Shown: positions 1-9,839, counted from the stretch's first letter. The stretch is 64,000 nucleotides of DNA from Symbiodinium natans (GCA_905221605.1 CAJNDS010002563.1:42501-106500), one strand, 5' to 3'. Notes: generated by a model not told the origin, from the letters alone. A program made the numbers and translations.

Positions 1-160
1 ACGGAGACCAGGCCAGTAGAAACCCGGCCCGCCATCCAGCATGACAGGGATTAGGGTTTAGGGTTTAGGGTTTGGGGTGTAGGGTTTAGGGTTTAGGGTT
101 TAGGACGGAGACAAAGGCAGACGAGGCCATTCGAAACCCAGCCAGGCATCCGGCCAAAGA
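1..160. repeat. Telomeric array between two diverged direct duplicates
   Basis: A TTTAGGG array (about 52-113) is flanked by two related stretches, 1-37 and 114-160. Both begin ACGGAGAC and end GCATCC or CCATCC, and both contain GAAACCC. A third related piece (GACGAGGCCAGCAGAAACC) sits at 229-247, just before the next array. No protein was recognised. The arrangement resembles the clearer array-between-duplicates cases near 55.1 and 61.0 kb. Confidence 0.5.
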
Positions 161-245
161 GGGAGACAAAGGGAGACAGGGCCAGCGAAGCCCCGTGCTG
201 CGTGAACGGAGGGAAGGAAGGAAACAAAGGACGAGGCCAGCAGAA

Positions 246-430
246 ACCCTAAACCCTCGACCCTAAACCCTAAACCCTAAACCCTAAACCCTAAACCCTC
301 GACCCTAAACCCTAAACCCTAAACCCTAAACCCTAAACCCTAAACCCTAAACCCTAAACCCTAAACCCTAAACCCTAAACCCTAAACCCTAAACCCTAAA
401 CCCTAAACCCTAAACCCTAAACCCTAAACC
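246..430. repeat. Interstitial telomeric array, CCCTAAA orientation
   Basis: Almost uninterrupted CCCTAAA heptamers with two CCCTCGA variants near the left end. Confidence 0.95.
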
Positions 431-956
431 AGCATGAAGGGAGACCAGCCCACAGTTCCCTGACAAGGCACCCACGCACGGCCCCCAACCACTCCAGGCG
501 TTGACGCTTCGCTTCCTCCCTCGCCGGCCGAGTTCGGCCTGACCCCCGGAGTTCCAAGTTTATTTCTAGGGGTTTAGAGGGTTTATAGGGTTTGAAGGGT
601 TAATAGGGTTTATAGGGTTTTGGGGTTGAGAGGGTTTATAGCGTATATAGGGTTCATAGCGTTTGTAGGGTTTATAGCGGTCATAGGGTGTCCCCCCATT
701 CATAGGAGAGGGATGTGGGTTTATGGGGTTTAGGAAGGGATGTATCGGGTTTAATTTGGGGGGCTTTAGGAGGTTTTGGGTTTAGGGGAGGTAAAGGTGT
801 CACGGTAGGGGTTTTAGGGTTTTCCGGATATTTTGCAGCTGCGTGTTCTGGGGCAGCTTTGTGGGGCTTAGGGCATTGTAGGGCTTACGGGGTTTGAGGG
901 GCTTCTTTGAGGTTCGAGGCTTTCGGATGTTGGGGGTTTAGGGGTGCCAGTTTTTT
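431..956. other. No gene seen; degenerate telomere-derived DNA
   Basis: A short unique stretch to about 550 is followed by decayed TTTATAGGG, TTCATAGGG and related motifs. No exon with convincing borders was found. Confidence 0.5.
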
Positions 957-1079
957 TTTTTTTTTTTTTGGGGGGGGGGGGTTAGGGTTTAGGGTTTAGG
1001 GTTTAGGGTTTAGGGTTTAGGGTTTAGGGTTTAGGGTTTAGGGTTCAGGGTTTAGGGTTTAGGGTTTAGGGTTTAGGGT
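949..1079. repeat. T-run, G-run and TTTAGGG array
   Basis: A run of T (about 951-969) passes into a G-run and then TTTAGGG heptamers. The same T-run/G-run combination recurs at about 6430-6464. Confidence 0.9.
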
Positions 1080-1176
1080 TGCAGGGCTTAGCCTCTACGG
1101 ATTTTTGTCGGGGTTGCGGGTTTTCCGGCTCTAGAGTTGTTGAAGGACTTGGACCCAAGGTTTTAAGGGTTTCGGG

Positions 1177-1268
1177 TTGGGATGTTCCCCCTTATACTAG
1201 CAGTCCTTATAGGGGTCCCCTATTATATTCCCGATTAAGGACTGTTAGTATAAGGGGGAACATCCCAA
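1177..1268. mobile_element. 92-bp foldback (MITE-like) element
   Basis: The arms 1177-1209 and 1236-1268 are reverse complements over 33 bases with one mismatch, around a 26-base loop. The outer arm reads TTGGGATGTTCCCCC. A related half-arm (ACTGTTAGTAGAAGGGGGAA) occurs near 13,045-13,070, so this is probably a dispersed family. No transposase is encoded. Confidence 0.8.
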
Positions 1269-1496
1269 TTTTCGGGGTGCGCAGGGTGTAGGCTTGAGGG
1301 TTTCAGAAGCTTTTGTGGTCGTTTGCCCTACTCTAGGGTTCAGTTAAGTAGCGTGTTCCTGTGTTTCTGTGTGTCTGCATGTTGGCGCTAGGGCCCGCGA
1401 GAACTGCAGGGTAGGATCCAGAAGCCCAAGACGGCTGACGATCTATCAAGGAGAGCAAATAACAAAGGAAGCCACAGAACAGCATGACTTTGGCTC
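1269..1496. other. No gene seen
   Basis: Unique sequence between a foldback element and a telomeric array. No exon could be supported. Confidence 0.4.
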
Positions 1497-1598
1497 TTTA
1501 GGGTTTAGGGTTTAGGGTTTAGGGTTTAGGGTTTAGGGTTTAGGGCTTAGGGTTTAGGGTTTAGGGTTTAGGGTTTAGGGTTTGGGGTTTAGGGTTTA
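1497..1598. repeat. Interstitial telomeric array, TTTAGGG orientation
   Basis: TTTAGGG heptamers with a few variants (GCTTAGGG, TTTGGGG). Confidence 0.95.
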
Positions 1599-1677
1599 AG
1601 CTTGCAAGAAGAGAACGAGTCGGCTCGCAGCCCTTGGTTTTCGCAGCCCCTGGTGCATTCCGCGGATATGGCAAGCG

Positions 1678-2784
1678 ATGGTGAGGATGTGCTGCTGCAG
1701 AATCTCGCATGACCAATCGATGATGATTGTCTACACAGGCCAGGATATGGAGGCGACCGACAAGTGTTTGACAGAGACCTTTCAGTCACTTGCCAACAAA
1801 GCAGTGGTCGTCCGTCTTCCAGATGATGCGACGCTCCTGAATGCCATGGGGCCTGTGATGGGAACCCACTCAGCGCATCGGGACGCCGAATACCTGGTGA
1901 TCGGTCGCCTCCAGCCGTCGTCACAAGAGCTGCTTATCGCCATTAACCACAGATTCCACGATGCACGGGTCCTTGGGGAGGTTGCTGTCCTCCGATGGCT
2001 CCCAGCAGCATTTTTATGGCTCTTGCGGCAAGGCAGTGCTATGTCCCGGCTGGGGCAGCCACCTTCCGCTGGCCCACCTACTGGAGCTGCCGCGAGTTCC
2101 GTGGTGATCTCTGCCGAGCATCTTGCCAACATGAAGACCCAGTTGGGGATGACAAGAAATGCGGTATGCCTGTTCATTGCTTGCTGCGCCATCGCGGCAA
2201 AAGCACCAGCAGCCAGCCCTGTCATGTGCCTGCACAGTGGCCGAAACTTGCGACATGCGGAGGACCTCCCTGGCGGTGACTACACGTGCTACACGGCACC
2301 GATGCAGCTGGTCCCCGGCAGCACCCCGGAGGCTACTTGCACCGCAGTGATGACCTACTTGGACATGGTGCGTACAGGGAAGGCCACGCTGGGCGCCACA
2401 GCCCGCGACACGGCCGCGCAGGTTGAGGACTTGTGGACCTACGACAGCTGGATCCGGTCGGGGGTGGCTAGGCCCGGTGCGGCGCCTCAGTCATCCATCG
2501 CGTCCTCGCTTGCGCCTTTCTACAGCTCGGTTTGCAAGAACCTGATCCTCGCGTTTGAGCGAGTGGCGCAGATCGTCCCGGTGATGTTGCTCTTGTGGTG
2601 TTTTCGGATGAGGTTGTGCTGGCCATGCCGGAAGTGGACGCGTCGCTTGATGCTCTTTCCGCATGGAAACGATGCTTGGATATTGGATATTGCTGACTGC
2701 TTCGGCTTCGATGAAGTGCTGAGACTCCGAAGGAGCCTCCCTCTCTCTCTGCAGTCTCTCCTCACCCTAAACCCTAAACCCTAA
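1678..2784 (+). CDS. Condensation/acyltransferase-domain-like protein, probably frameshifted
   Basis: The frame is open for 368 codons from an ATG at 1678. Residues 90-96 (NHRFHDA) fit the HHxxxDG active-site pattern of the NRPS condensation and wax-synthase-type acyltransferase superfamily; the first His and the Gly are changed. Residues 145-175 resemble the helix with a TxNDVLLAA-like core. The stretch GGDYTCYTAPMQLVPGSTPE (199-218) resembles the floor-loop segment after it. From about 2583 the coding look moves to another frame (VVFSDEVVLAMPEVD, stop TGA at 2694-2696). An indel near 2575 is therefore likely, and the C-terminus of the 368-codon frame, which ends in telomeric repeat, is probably not real. 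An acceptor-like TTCGCAG lies about 30 bases upstream of the ATG. The family assignment rests on motif spacing only and is tentative. The gene could be a pseudogene, or one exon of a larger synthase. Confidence 0.35.
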   Translation: MVRMCCCRISHDQSMMIVYTGQDMEATDKCLTETFQSLANKAVVVRLPDDATLLNAMGPVMGTHSAHRDAEYLVIGRLQPSSQELLIAINHRFHDARVLGEVAVLRWLPAAFLWLLRQGSAMSRLGQPPSAGPPTGAAASSVVISAEHLANMKTQLGMTRNAVCLFIACCAIAAKAPAASPVMCLHSGRNLRHAEDLPGGDYTCYTAPMQLVPGSTPEATCTAVMTYLDMVRTGKATLGATARDTAAQVEDLWTYDSWIRSGVARPGAAPQSSIASSLAPFYSSVCKNLILAFERVAQIVPVMLLLWCFRMRLCWPCRKWTRRLMLFPHGNDAWILDIADCFGFDEVLRLRRSLPLSLQSLLTLNPKP

Positions 2785-2876
2785 ACCCTAAACCCTAAAC
2801 CCTAAACCCTAAACCCTAAACCCTAAACCCTAAACCCTAAACCCTAAACCCTAAACCCTAAACCCTAAACCCTAAA
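2765..2876. repeat. Interstitial telomeric array, CCCTAAA orientation
   Basis: Uninterrupted CCCTAAA heptamers directly after the preceding reading frame. Confidence 0.95.
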
Positions 2877-2885
2877 TTTCACTTT

Positions 2886-3076
2886 CAGGCCGAACAGTGC
2901 CACTGCTCCATCGCGCCTCTCTTCCTGCTTCATGGAGCTTAGTGACATGATCATAAAGACCAGCCTGCAGCCTTTTTAGGAAGCGATCGAGGTCAGGACC
3001 TGCAGCTACCACATGAGTTCCTGCAATCCGACATGCGAAGCAAAGTTTAAAGATTGCGGCTCCAAACAGCTCGCCT
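2886..3076 (-). CDS. Putative exon of an unrecognised gene
   Basis: The minus strand reads open for about 62 codons without low complexity, beginning GELFGAAIFKLCFACRIAG and ending near WSSGTVRPE. No start codon or family is recognised. A diverged second copy lies at about 3170-3500 on the same strand, which supports an ancestral coding segment. The end at about 2886 abuts a telomeric array, as other exons here do. Splice borders are unproven. Confidence 0.4.
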
Positions 3077-3169
3077 CAACGCCAAATGCCAGCTTCATGA
3101 AGTGCGGCTGCGGAGGCAGAGGCTCTGCAATCTCTGGGTTTAGGGTTTAGGGTTTAGGCTTTAGGGTTT

Positions 3170-3500
3170 TGTACCAAGCTGAGCAGTGCCACTGCCACAT
3201 CAAGCACGGGAATGTGCTCGGAAGCCAAGCTCCCGAATCCTCTGCGATTGACATCACATTGCTGCCATACTAGCCTGAAGCCAGTGAGGTCTCGACCTGC
3301 AGCTGCCCCCTGGTCCTTAGTAGGGAATGAGGGAATGAGGGCCCTATACATACCCTTTAAGGGATTGCGGAGGGCCCGAATTCCCTCATTCCCTACTAAG
3401 AACCAGCCAGACTGTCGGATGTGGAGTGTGGAGCCACAAGAGTTCCGGCAACCCGACATGCGAAGCAAAGTTTAAAGACATGCGACTCCAGGGATCTGTT
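3170..3500 (-). pseudogene. Diverged, interrupted duplicate of the 2886-3076 segment
   Basis: It shares GACATGCGAAGCAAAGTTTA and CAGTGCCACTGC blocks with the 2886-3076 region in the same order. One extra base near 3470 breaks the shared frame, and a foldback element (3310-3406) interrupts it. This suggests a decayed paralogous segment. An alternative is two exons of one gene with the foldback lying in an intron. Confidence 0.4.
3310..3406. mobile_element. Foldback element, GTAGGGAATG family
   Basis: The arms 3310-3345 and 3371-3406 are near-perfect reverse complements (outer end CTGGTCCTTAGTAGGGAATG). Relatives lie at 9621-9733, 30,190-30,320 and 58,192-58,371. Confidence 0.75.
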
Positions 3501-3513
3501 GGAAGATGTCTTG

Positions 3514-3785
3514 TACTTGGGAGGTTCATGGCACTGATTAAGCAATTATAACTGTACTTATAAGTGTACTTATCACCATATGTAGGGCACTTCTTAACCT
3601 GTTATGGCTTCTATCCATGTTAGGGCACTTGGGGGGCTTATAAGTGGGCTATAAGTACAGTTATAATTGGTTAATTAGGAACCTGAACGGGCACTTAAGG
3701 TATAACCATATTAGGGCACTTACTAGCCAGTTATAACTGTACTAAAACTGTACCTCTATCCATATTAGGGCACTTAAGGGGCCTA
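3514..3785. mobile_element. Foldback elements, GTACTTATAA family (compound)
   Basis: It opens with TACTTGGGAGGTTCATGG. It contains repeated, inverted AATTATAACTGTACTTATA and TATAAGTACAGTTATAATT blocks with AGGGCACTT spacers. The copy looks nested or rearranged compared with the simple 120-bp copies elsewhere. Confidence 0.65.
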
Positions 3786-3865
3786 GCAAAATGCCAGCAT
3801 GAAAGGTGGAGGCTGTGGAGGCTATGCCGGCCACACTGGCAGGCCGACGGAGAGGTGTCGTAAGC

Positions 3866-4121
3866 CCTAAACCCTAAACCCTAAACCCCAAACCCTGAAC
3901 CCTAAACCCTAAACCCAAAACCCTAAACCCTAAACCCTTAACCGTCGGGTGGGTGAGCTTGGATGCTCTGCACCTCTGTTCTTCAGCAGTTTCGTGCGGG
4001 TGTTGGAGATTTCGACTTGAAAGGTTTAGGGTTTAGGGTTTAGGGTTTAGGGTTTAGGGTTTAGGGTTAAGGTTTTAGGGTTTAGGGTTTAGGGTTTAGG
4101 GTTTAGGGTTTAGGGTTTAGG
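3866..4121. repeat. Head-to-head telomeric arrays around a short unique segment
   Basis: A CCCTAAA array (3866-3944) and a TTTAGGG array (4024-4121) enclose about 80 bp of unique DNA. That segment is open on the + strand (VGWVSLDALHLCSSAVSCGC), a possible small exon between two telomeric introns. Confidence 0.6.
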
Positions 4122-4248
4122 GGTACTTATTAACCAATCATAACTGTACTTACAACCCACTTATAAGCCCCTTAAGTGCCCTAATCTGGTTACAAGTACA
4201 GTTGCAAGTACAGTTATAATTGGTTAATAAGTACCATGAACTTCCAAG
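4122..4248. mobile_element. Foldback element, GTACTTATAA family
   Basis: GGTACTTATTAACCAATCAT at the left is mirrored by ATTGGTTAATAAGTACC at the right. The right end is CATGAACTTCCAAG. It is joined directly to a telomeric array on the left. Confidence 0.8.
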
Positions 4249-4348
4249 GAGGGTCTCTGTCGAAGTCTTATAGGGGCTAGCAGCTGGGGGAGTGTGTAAA
4301 CAGCAGCATCTCTCCATCTCCTGCTGATAGCCGTCTACTGCAGCCCCA

Positions 4349-4437
4349 AACCCTAAACCCTAAACCCTAGACCCTAGACCCTAGACCCTAGACCCTAGAC
4401 CCTAGACCCTAGACCCTAGACCCAAGACCCAAGACCC
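4349..4437. repeat. Variant telomeric array (CCCTAGA, then CCCAAGA)
   Basis: The array starts as CCCTAAA, becomes a homogenised CCCTAGA block and ends in CCAAGAC units. This is local homogenisation of point variants. Confidence 0.9.
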
Positions 4438-5236
4438 AAGATCCATCTCCGAAGGACGGGCGGGAGCCACTGAGCCACCATAGTTTGTTTTTCAGCTCGC
4501 TCGCTGTCATAACGACCGGTTTGGCGGCTGCCTTTTTGTGTTCGGATGCTTCGGCTGGTTAGGGTTTAAGGGTTTAGAGTTTAGGGTTTAGGGTTTGGGG
4601 TTTAGGGTTCAGGGGACCTACAAGGATTCGAGGCATCCTGTCCAAGCGCTTGCGGGAAGCAAGCCTAAAGCGACGCAACCCCTGCTGCGGGGTGAATTCG
4701 GAAGCCACCACCTTCGAAGAAAGCTCGCTCGCGGACATGCTTCAGGGCACGTGCGGGTTAGGTCCACAGTCCGCTGCACGTTTCTCTGGGGCGTTTTTAT
4801 GATTCGGGGTGGAGACTTCAAAGTTAGAGGTTGTGGCTTAGCAATCTCGGGCTTTACGGAACATGCGAAGCTTCTTTTCTTCTTCAGAGTTTTTGTTTGG
4901 TGGGGGTAGCAGAAGTCATCCGAAAGCTGCATATGAAAGATCCGCGGGCATGTTGTTCTACCCGAAAGCAGTGGATCGTCGAGAATTTCCTGGGTTCTCG
5001 GAGCCTTCCACCTTCGCCCCCGCCGTCTTATAAGGTTCATGGCTTCATAACGGTTTAAACGGATGGAGAACTGCTAGTTCTGTCACACCTGTTGGAGCAG
5101 TTGCTGAAACTTGTTTTAAGGTAATTTCTGAGGCTGCTCTCAGCCCCACAACTGCCTCTACTTCTGTGCCGCCCATCTGCAGGCTCTAGGTGCGGGGCGG
5201 TGGTAGCCTGTTTTCTCGGCCTTCCAAAAAGGGAGC
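4438..5236. other. No gene supported
   Basis: Mostly unique DNA with short decayed telomeric motifs around 4560-4610. Weak open stretches exist on both strands, but none has recognisable content or borders. Confidence 0.4.
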
Positions 5237-5346
5237 ATGGGCTGCTGCCTCAGCGCCAATGCGGACGCTGAGGTGCCGGGCACGATCCAGGCGTACCTGT
5301 CGCGTGGCGGCGATGGAAGGTTTGGGAAGAAGTTCGGGGCTGGATC
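5237..5346 (+). CDS. Putative first exon with an N-myristoylation-type N-terminus
   Basis: An ATG at 5237 opens MGCCLSANADAEVPGTIQAY and continues to about FGKKFGAGS, where the CCCTAAA array begins. Gly2 followed by Cys-Cys and Ser6 is the classic context for N-myristoylation plus palmitoylation, so a membrane-attached signalling protein (for example a kinase or small regulator) is a reasonable guess. The likely donor is a GC after TTCGGG at about 5337, or a site at the edge of the array. Only this N-terminus is visible. Confidence 0.4.
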
Positions 5347-5470
5347 CCTAAACCCTAAGCCCTAAATCCTAAGCCCTAAACCCTAAATCCTAAGCCCTAA
5401 ACCCTAAATCCTAAACCCTAAAGGCCCTAAACCCTAAGCCTTAAGCCCTACGCCCTTAACCCTAAGACCT
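5347..5470. repeat. Telomeric array with CCCTAAG/CCTAAAT variants
   Basis: Degenerate CCCTAAA units immediately follow the MGCC exon. Confidence 0.85.
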
Positions 5471-6873
5471 GAAACCTAAACCCCAGGCCCCAGAGACATG
5501 CCTGAGCCCAAGCGGGGGTCTCTTGAACGCCTGGGACGCAAATATATGACAGTTTAGGGTTTGGGGTTTAGGGTTTGGGAGGGTTGCCGGGGTTTAAGCA
5601 CGAACTAGAGCCTTGCAGAAGCCCTCTTTCGGCTTGGTATACCGAAACTCTACCCTGCAAAAGGAAAAGGGTGAGGCTGTCCTTAACCAATCGCTGTGCA
5701 GCGTATTCATAGATCCCCCCGAACCCTCATTCTGCTTTCCCACTCTGCAACTCTTGGGTTTTGGGATTTCAGTTTATGGGTTGGGGTTGAACTACAGGTG
5801 TAGGGTTTAGGGTTCAGGAGTTGCAGCCCTAATCCCTACACCCTACACCCTACACCCTAAACCCTAAACCCTAAACCCTAAACCCTAAACCCTAAACCCT
5901 AAACCCTAAACCCTAAACCCTAAACCCTAAACCCTGTTTGGGTTTAGGGTCCAGGGGACAGCTCAGGTATGGCGACCGACAGGAAAAGATGATGCTGGGG
6001 CGCTGGTTTCCCTATGACGCTCTGAGCGCGCTTCAGTGCTGAAGACCTTCTTGATGGAGGTTTTCGGCTTTAGGCTTTAGGCTTTAGGCTTTAGGGTTTG
6101 GGGTCTGGGGTTTAGGGTTTAGGGTTTAGGGAAGAAACCCTAAGCCCTTAAATCCTAGAACCCTCAAGCCCTCAATGTTTTTCACCCCTTGAGCCCTAAA
6201 CTCGGGAACAGGCAGACACCTGGAGGCCCAACCTCCCACCTCCCTAAGCCTTGCAAGGTCCAAGCGTCAGGGTTCAGCATTCTAGGGCTCAGGGGATTTA
6301 AGGGTTTCGTGCTTACGGGTTTATAGGGTTTATAGGGTTTTGGGGTGAAGGGTTGGGTGTTGAGATGTCTCCAGGAGCTTATATAATCTTGCACATTTTG
6401 CGAGCTCGGGTTGAAGCTGGCAGAGTCTTGTTTTTTTTTTTTTTTTTTGGGGGGGGGGGGGGGGCGCGCTTTAGGGTTTAGGGCTGAGGGTGAGGGTTGA
6501 GTGCTTCGAGTTGAGCGGCCTCTGTTTTGAGATCCATGGCCGACCCATACACCCTAAACCCGAAACCCTAAAAGCCCCTAAGCCCGAGCCCCTAAACCTT
6601 GATTCCTGTATCTTCAAGGACTCCTCCGTGACCATCGCCCAGCCGGGGCCTCCTGCAACTTGGCTCAGGGTTTAGGGCTTAGGGGTTCTCTCTACACATA
6701 CGCGTAGAAGCCCTAAACTCACTCAAACACCCCCCTGCCTCGGAGCCCTTCACCCTAAACAACCCTAAATACTGAACCCTAAACCCTAACCCCTAACCCC
6801 TAAACCCTAAACCCTAAACCCTAAACCTTAAACTCCAAGGCCCTGAATTCCTTCTTCCTTGGGTGAACCGCAG
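5471..6873. other. Telomeric arrays and unique spacers, no firm gene
   Basis: Arrays lie at about 5555-5580, 5825-5935 (CCCTACA then CCCTAAA), 6063-6132 and 6764-6830. A T-run/G-run lies at 6430-6464. Two short + strand stretches could be exons: 5500-5552 (PEPKRGSLERLGRKYMT) and 5962-6040 (RYGDRQEKMMLGRWFPYDAL). Neither is identified. Confidence 0.45.
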
Positions 6874-6940
6874 CCCGAAGGTGAATCCTGCTGACCCGCT
6901 CTTCGCCACATCCAAGAGCACCACCCAGCTGCAGTCAGGG
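6874..6940 (+). CDS. Putative internal exon
   Basis: A strong acceptor (CTTCTTCCTTGGGTGAACCGCAG) ends at 6873. The segment reads PKVNPADPLFATSKSTTQLQ, and a GT (GTTTTCGGG) leading into telomere-like DNA follows TCAGGG. The product is unknown. Confidence 0.45.
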
Positions 6941-7090
6941 GTTTTCGGGTTTCGGCTTTAGGGCTTAGGGTTTAGGGTTAGGGTTTAGGGTTTAGGGTTT
7001 AGGGTTTAGGGGTTTCGGGTTTCCCGGCTTCAGGGTCCAGGGCTTAGGGCTTAGGGTTTAGGGTTTAGGGTTTAGGGTTTGGGGTTTGGG
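6941..7090. repeat. Telomeric arrays, TTTAGGG orientation
   Basis: Two TTTAGGG blocks separated by a short GGGTTTCCCGGCTTCAGG spacer, downstream of the putative exon. Confidence 0.85.
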
Positions 7091-7337
7091 TTTTAGGGCT
7101 GAGGGCGGAGGATGTTCCGGGGTTTCACGTTGCAGCTTTCAGGTTCAAGGTTTAGGGTTGAGAGAGTAATTTTATTTTCGGCTCGCCGACACCCTGAACC
7201 CTAAATCCTAAGTCCCAAACTCCTGAACCGTAAAACCTTATCACCCTACAAACCCCTAAGCCGCAAAAGCCCCCAAATTTCCAAAACCCAAAACCCCCAA
7301 AACCCTAAACCCAAAGATCCGAAACCCCAAAACCCTA

Positions 7338-7657
7338 AACCCCACCCCTCCTTCCCCTCCTTCCCCTCCTTCCCCTCCTTCCCCTCCTTCCCCTCCTTCC
7401 CCTCCTTCCCCTCCTTCCCCTCCTTCCCCCTTCCCCTCCTTCCCCCTTCCTTCCTTCCCTTCCTTCTCCTTCCCCTCCTTCCCCTCCTTCCCCTCCTTCC
7501 CCTCCTTCCCCTCCTTCCCCTCCTTCCCCTCCTTCCCCTCCTTCCCCTCCTTCCCCTCCTTCCCCTCCTTCCCCTCCTTCCCCTCCTTCCCCTCCTTCCC
7601 CTCCTTCCCCTCCTTCCCCTCCTTCCCCTCCTTCCCCTCCTTCCCCTCCTTCCCCCC
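7338..7657. repeat. 9-bp CCCCTCCTT minisatellite
   Basis: More than 30 near-perfect CCCCTCCTT units, with a short irregular patch at about 7425-7470. It is a homopyrimidine/homopurine tract able in principle to form triplex DNA. Reading frames here (GRR, GKE or GEG repeats) are open in all three minus frames and are artefacts. Confidence 0.95.
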
Positions 7658-7707
7658 CGCCCCCCACCCCAAACCATTTCAAAGAAGCCCATGGAGCCCG
7701 CAGCTCC

Positions 7708-7834
7708 ACTTGGAGGGGTCATGGTACTTATGAACCAATTATAACTGTACTTATAACTGTGCTTTTAACCATATTAGGGCACTAGTGGGGCTTATAAGTG
7801 GGTTATAAGTACAGATAATTGGTTAATAAGTACC
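7708..7834. mobile_element. Foldback element, GTACTTATAA family
   Basis: The left end ACTTGGAGGGGTCATGGTAC has an inverted match at GGTTAATAAGTACC on the right. The right edge fuses directly into the largest telomeric array. Confidence 0.8.
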
Positions 7835-8311
7835 CCTAAACCCTAAACCCTAAACCCTAAACCCTAAACCCTAAACCCTAAACCCTAAACCCTAAACCCT
7901 AAACCCTAAACCCTAAACCCTAAACCCTAAACCCTAAACCCTAAACCCGAAACCATAAACCCTAAACCCTAAACCCTAAACCCTAAACCCTAACCCTAAA
8001 CCCTAAACCCTAAACCTAAACTAAACCCTAAACCCTAAACCCTAAACCCTAAACCCTAAACCCTAAACCCTAAACCCTAAACCCTAAACCCTAAACCCTA
8101 AACCCTAAACCCTAAACCCTAAACCCTAAACCCTAAACCCTAAACCCTAAACCCTAAACCCTAAACCCTAAACCCTAAACCCTAAACCCTAGCCCTAAAC
8201 CCTAAGCCCTAAACCCTAAACCCTAAACCCTAAACCCTAGACCCTAAACCCTAAACCCTAGACCCTAAACCCTCAACCCTCAACCCTCAACCCTAAACCT
8301 TGAACCACCAA
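7835..8311. repeat. Longest left-side telomeric array (about 480 bp)
   Basis: CCCTAAA heptamers with scattered variants (CCCGAAACC, CCTAAACTAAA, CCCTAGA, CCCTCAA), most of them towards the right end. Confidence 0.95.
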
Positions 8312-9620
8312 GCAGCCCCCACCTAGGCAAATGGCAAGGGCTCGAGCTCAGCCACCGCTGGACCTCCGCGTCGGTTGCTGTGGAGACGCCTGGAAGCACA
8401 CCCCCTCAGAGTTTAGGGTTTAGGGTTTAGGGTTTAGGGTTTAGGGTTTAGGGGTTAGGGGTTAGGGATGTCCCCCTGGAAGCCCTGTAGAGCCCTAAGC
8501 CCTAAACCCAAAAGGCCCCTAAACCCTACAGACCCAGTAAGCCGAAACCCGAAAATACCCTACCAAACCCTGTACGCCTCCAAGCTTCCAACCTTATATC
8601 CTATATGGGGTGTTTACGAAAATATGGGACCCCCAAATATAGACCCCAAATAGTAGGATTCCCTGATAAGAAGGACCCCAAAAAGGTACCCTAATCTTGG
8701 AAACCCCACATGAGGCCCCAACCCTAAACCCTAAACCCTAAACCTTAAACCCTAAAGCCAAAGCCCAAAACAAAAGTGAGCACACTCAAGAGATGAGGGT
8801 TTCAAGGGTTCAAGGTACACCCTGGTTTCGGAAACCCCCTATATCACCTATATCTAGTGAGGCCCCAAACCCTAAACCCTAAACCCTAAACCCGAAACCC
8901 TAAACCCCAAACCCTAAACCCTAAACCCTAAACCCTAAACCCTAAACCCTAAACCCTAAACCCTCTTCCTAAAGCCTACCAGCCCATATCTAGGGTTGCA
9001 GAGTTCGAGGCTTTAGAGTTCCATCCCCGGTGTTCGGCGACTGGGGCCCCGGAAGCCTTCGGGCTCGCGGTCGTTTAGGGTTTAGGGTTTAGGGGTTAGG
9101 GGTTAGGGTTTAGGGTTTAGGGCCGTTTAGGGTTTGGGGCCTCACTAGATGTGGGTGATGGTTGAGGGTTTAGGGTTTAGGGTTTATGGAGCACCTCGAA
9201 AGGGAATTTGGTGTTTGGGGTTTAGGGCCTAGGGGGGTTTGGGTCAAGAATCTCGAACAGGAATGCATGTGCATGGACCCCTGTGCAAGGAGGGGGTAGG
9301 AAAAGAGAGCCAACGCACTATCTTTGGTTGCAAAAGAAAGTAGGGTTTAGGGGTTTAGTGTAGTTTTTTGTTTTTTGCCGGTTTAGGGTTGAGGGTTCCA
9401 AAGCCATACAACCCGAGCCCCATGACGGAACCGTAAATCCAACAGCCTACCAGTGCACTTGCACTCAGGGTGCTCGTTCCAGCAGATGCGCAGAAAGGCT
9501 TGAGTTCTTGCTTCGGGATTTGTGCTTCAGGCTTTCTTTTTGGTGTGGATTTGGGTTTAGAGTGCAGGGGTTGGGGCTTTTGGCATTGGTTTGTTTTGAT
9601 CGGAGCCCTAAACCCTAAGC
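8312..9620. other. Telomeric arrays and unique spacers, no firm gene
   Basis: Arrays lie at about 8410-8466, 8718-8760, 8870-8965, 9075-9125 and 9170-9190. A + strand open stretch at 8312-8410 (AQPPLDLRVGCCGDAWKHTP) ends exactly at a TTTAGGG array and may be an exon. The remainder shows no supported gene. Confidence 0.4.
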
Positions 9621-9733
9621 CTAGGGGTTCTTACAAGGAATGAGAGAATTGGGTACCTTGTATCCCCCTAAATAAAACACTTCAAGGGATCCCATTACGA
9701 TACCTCATTCCCTTATTCCCTACTACGGACCAG
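9621..9733. mobile_element. Foldback element, GTAGGGAATG family
   Basis: GGGTTCTTACAAGGAATGAG at the left is mirrored by CTCATTCCCTTATTCCCTAC at the right. The right end CCAG is followed by TA. Confidence 0.65.
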
Positions 9734-9744
9734 TAGGTATATCC

Positions 9745-9838
9745 CAGAACCCTAAACCCTAAACCCTAAACCCTAAACCCTAAACCCTAAACCCTAAACC
9801 CTAAACCCTAAACCCTAAACCCTAAGCCCTAAAACCCA
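9745..9838. repeat. Telomeric array ending in a splice-acceptor-like CCCAG
   Basis: CCCTAAA units end CCCTAAAACCCAG directly before an open exon. Confidence 0.8.
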
Positions 9839-9839
9839 G

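Noticed and set aside
1-430. Left end considered as a true chromosome telomere
   Set aside because: Arrays change orientation within 250 bp and continue as interstitial blocks across the window, so no terminal array is shown.
7246-7722. Long minus-strand frames rich in GRR/GKE/GEG
   Set aside because: All three frames of a 9-bp satellite are open together; no protein signal.
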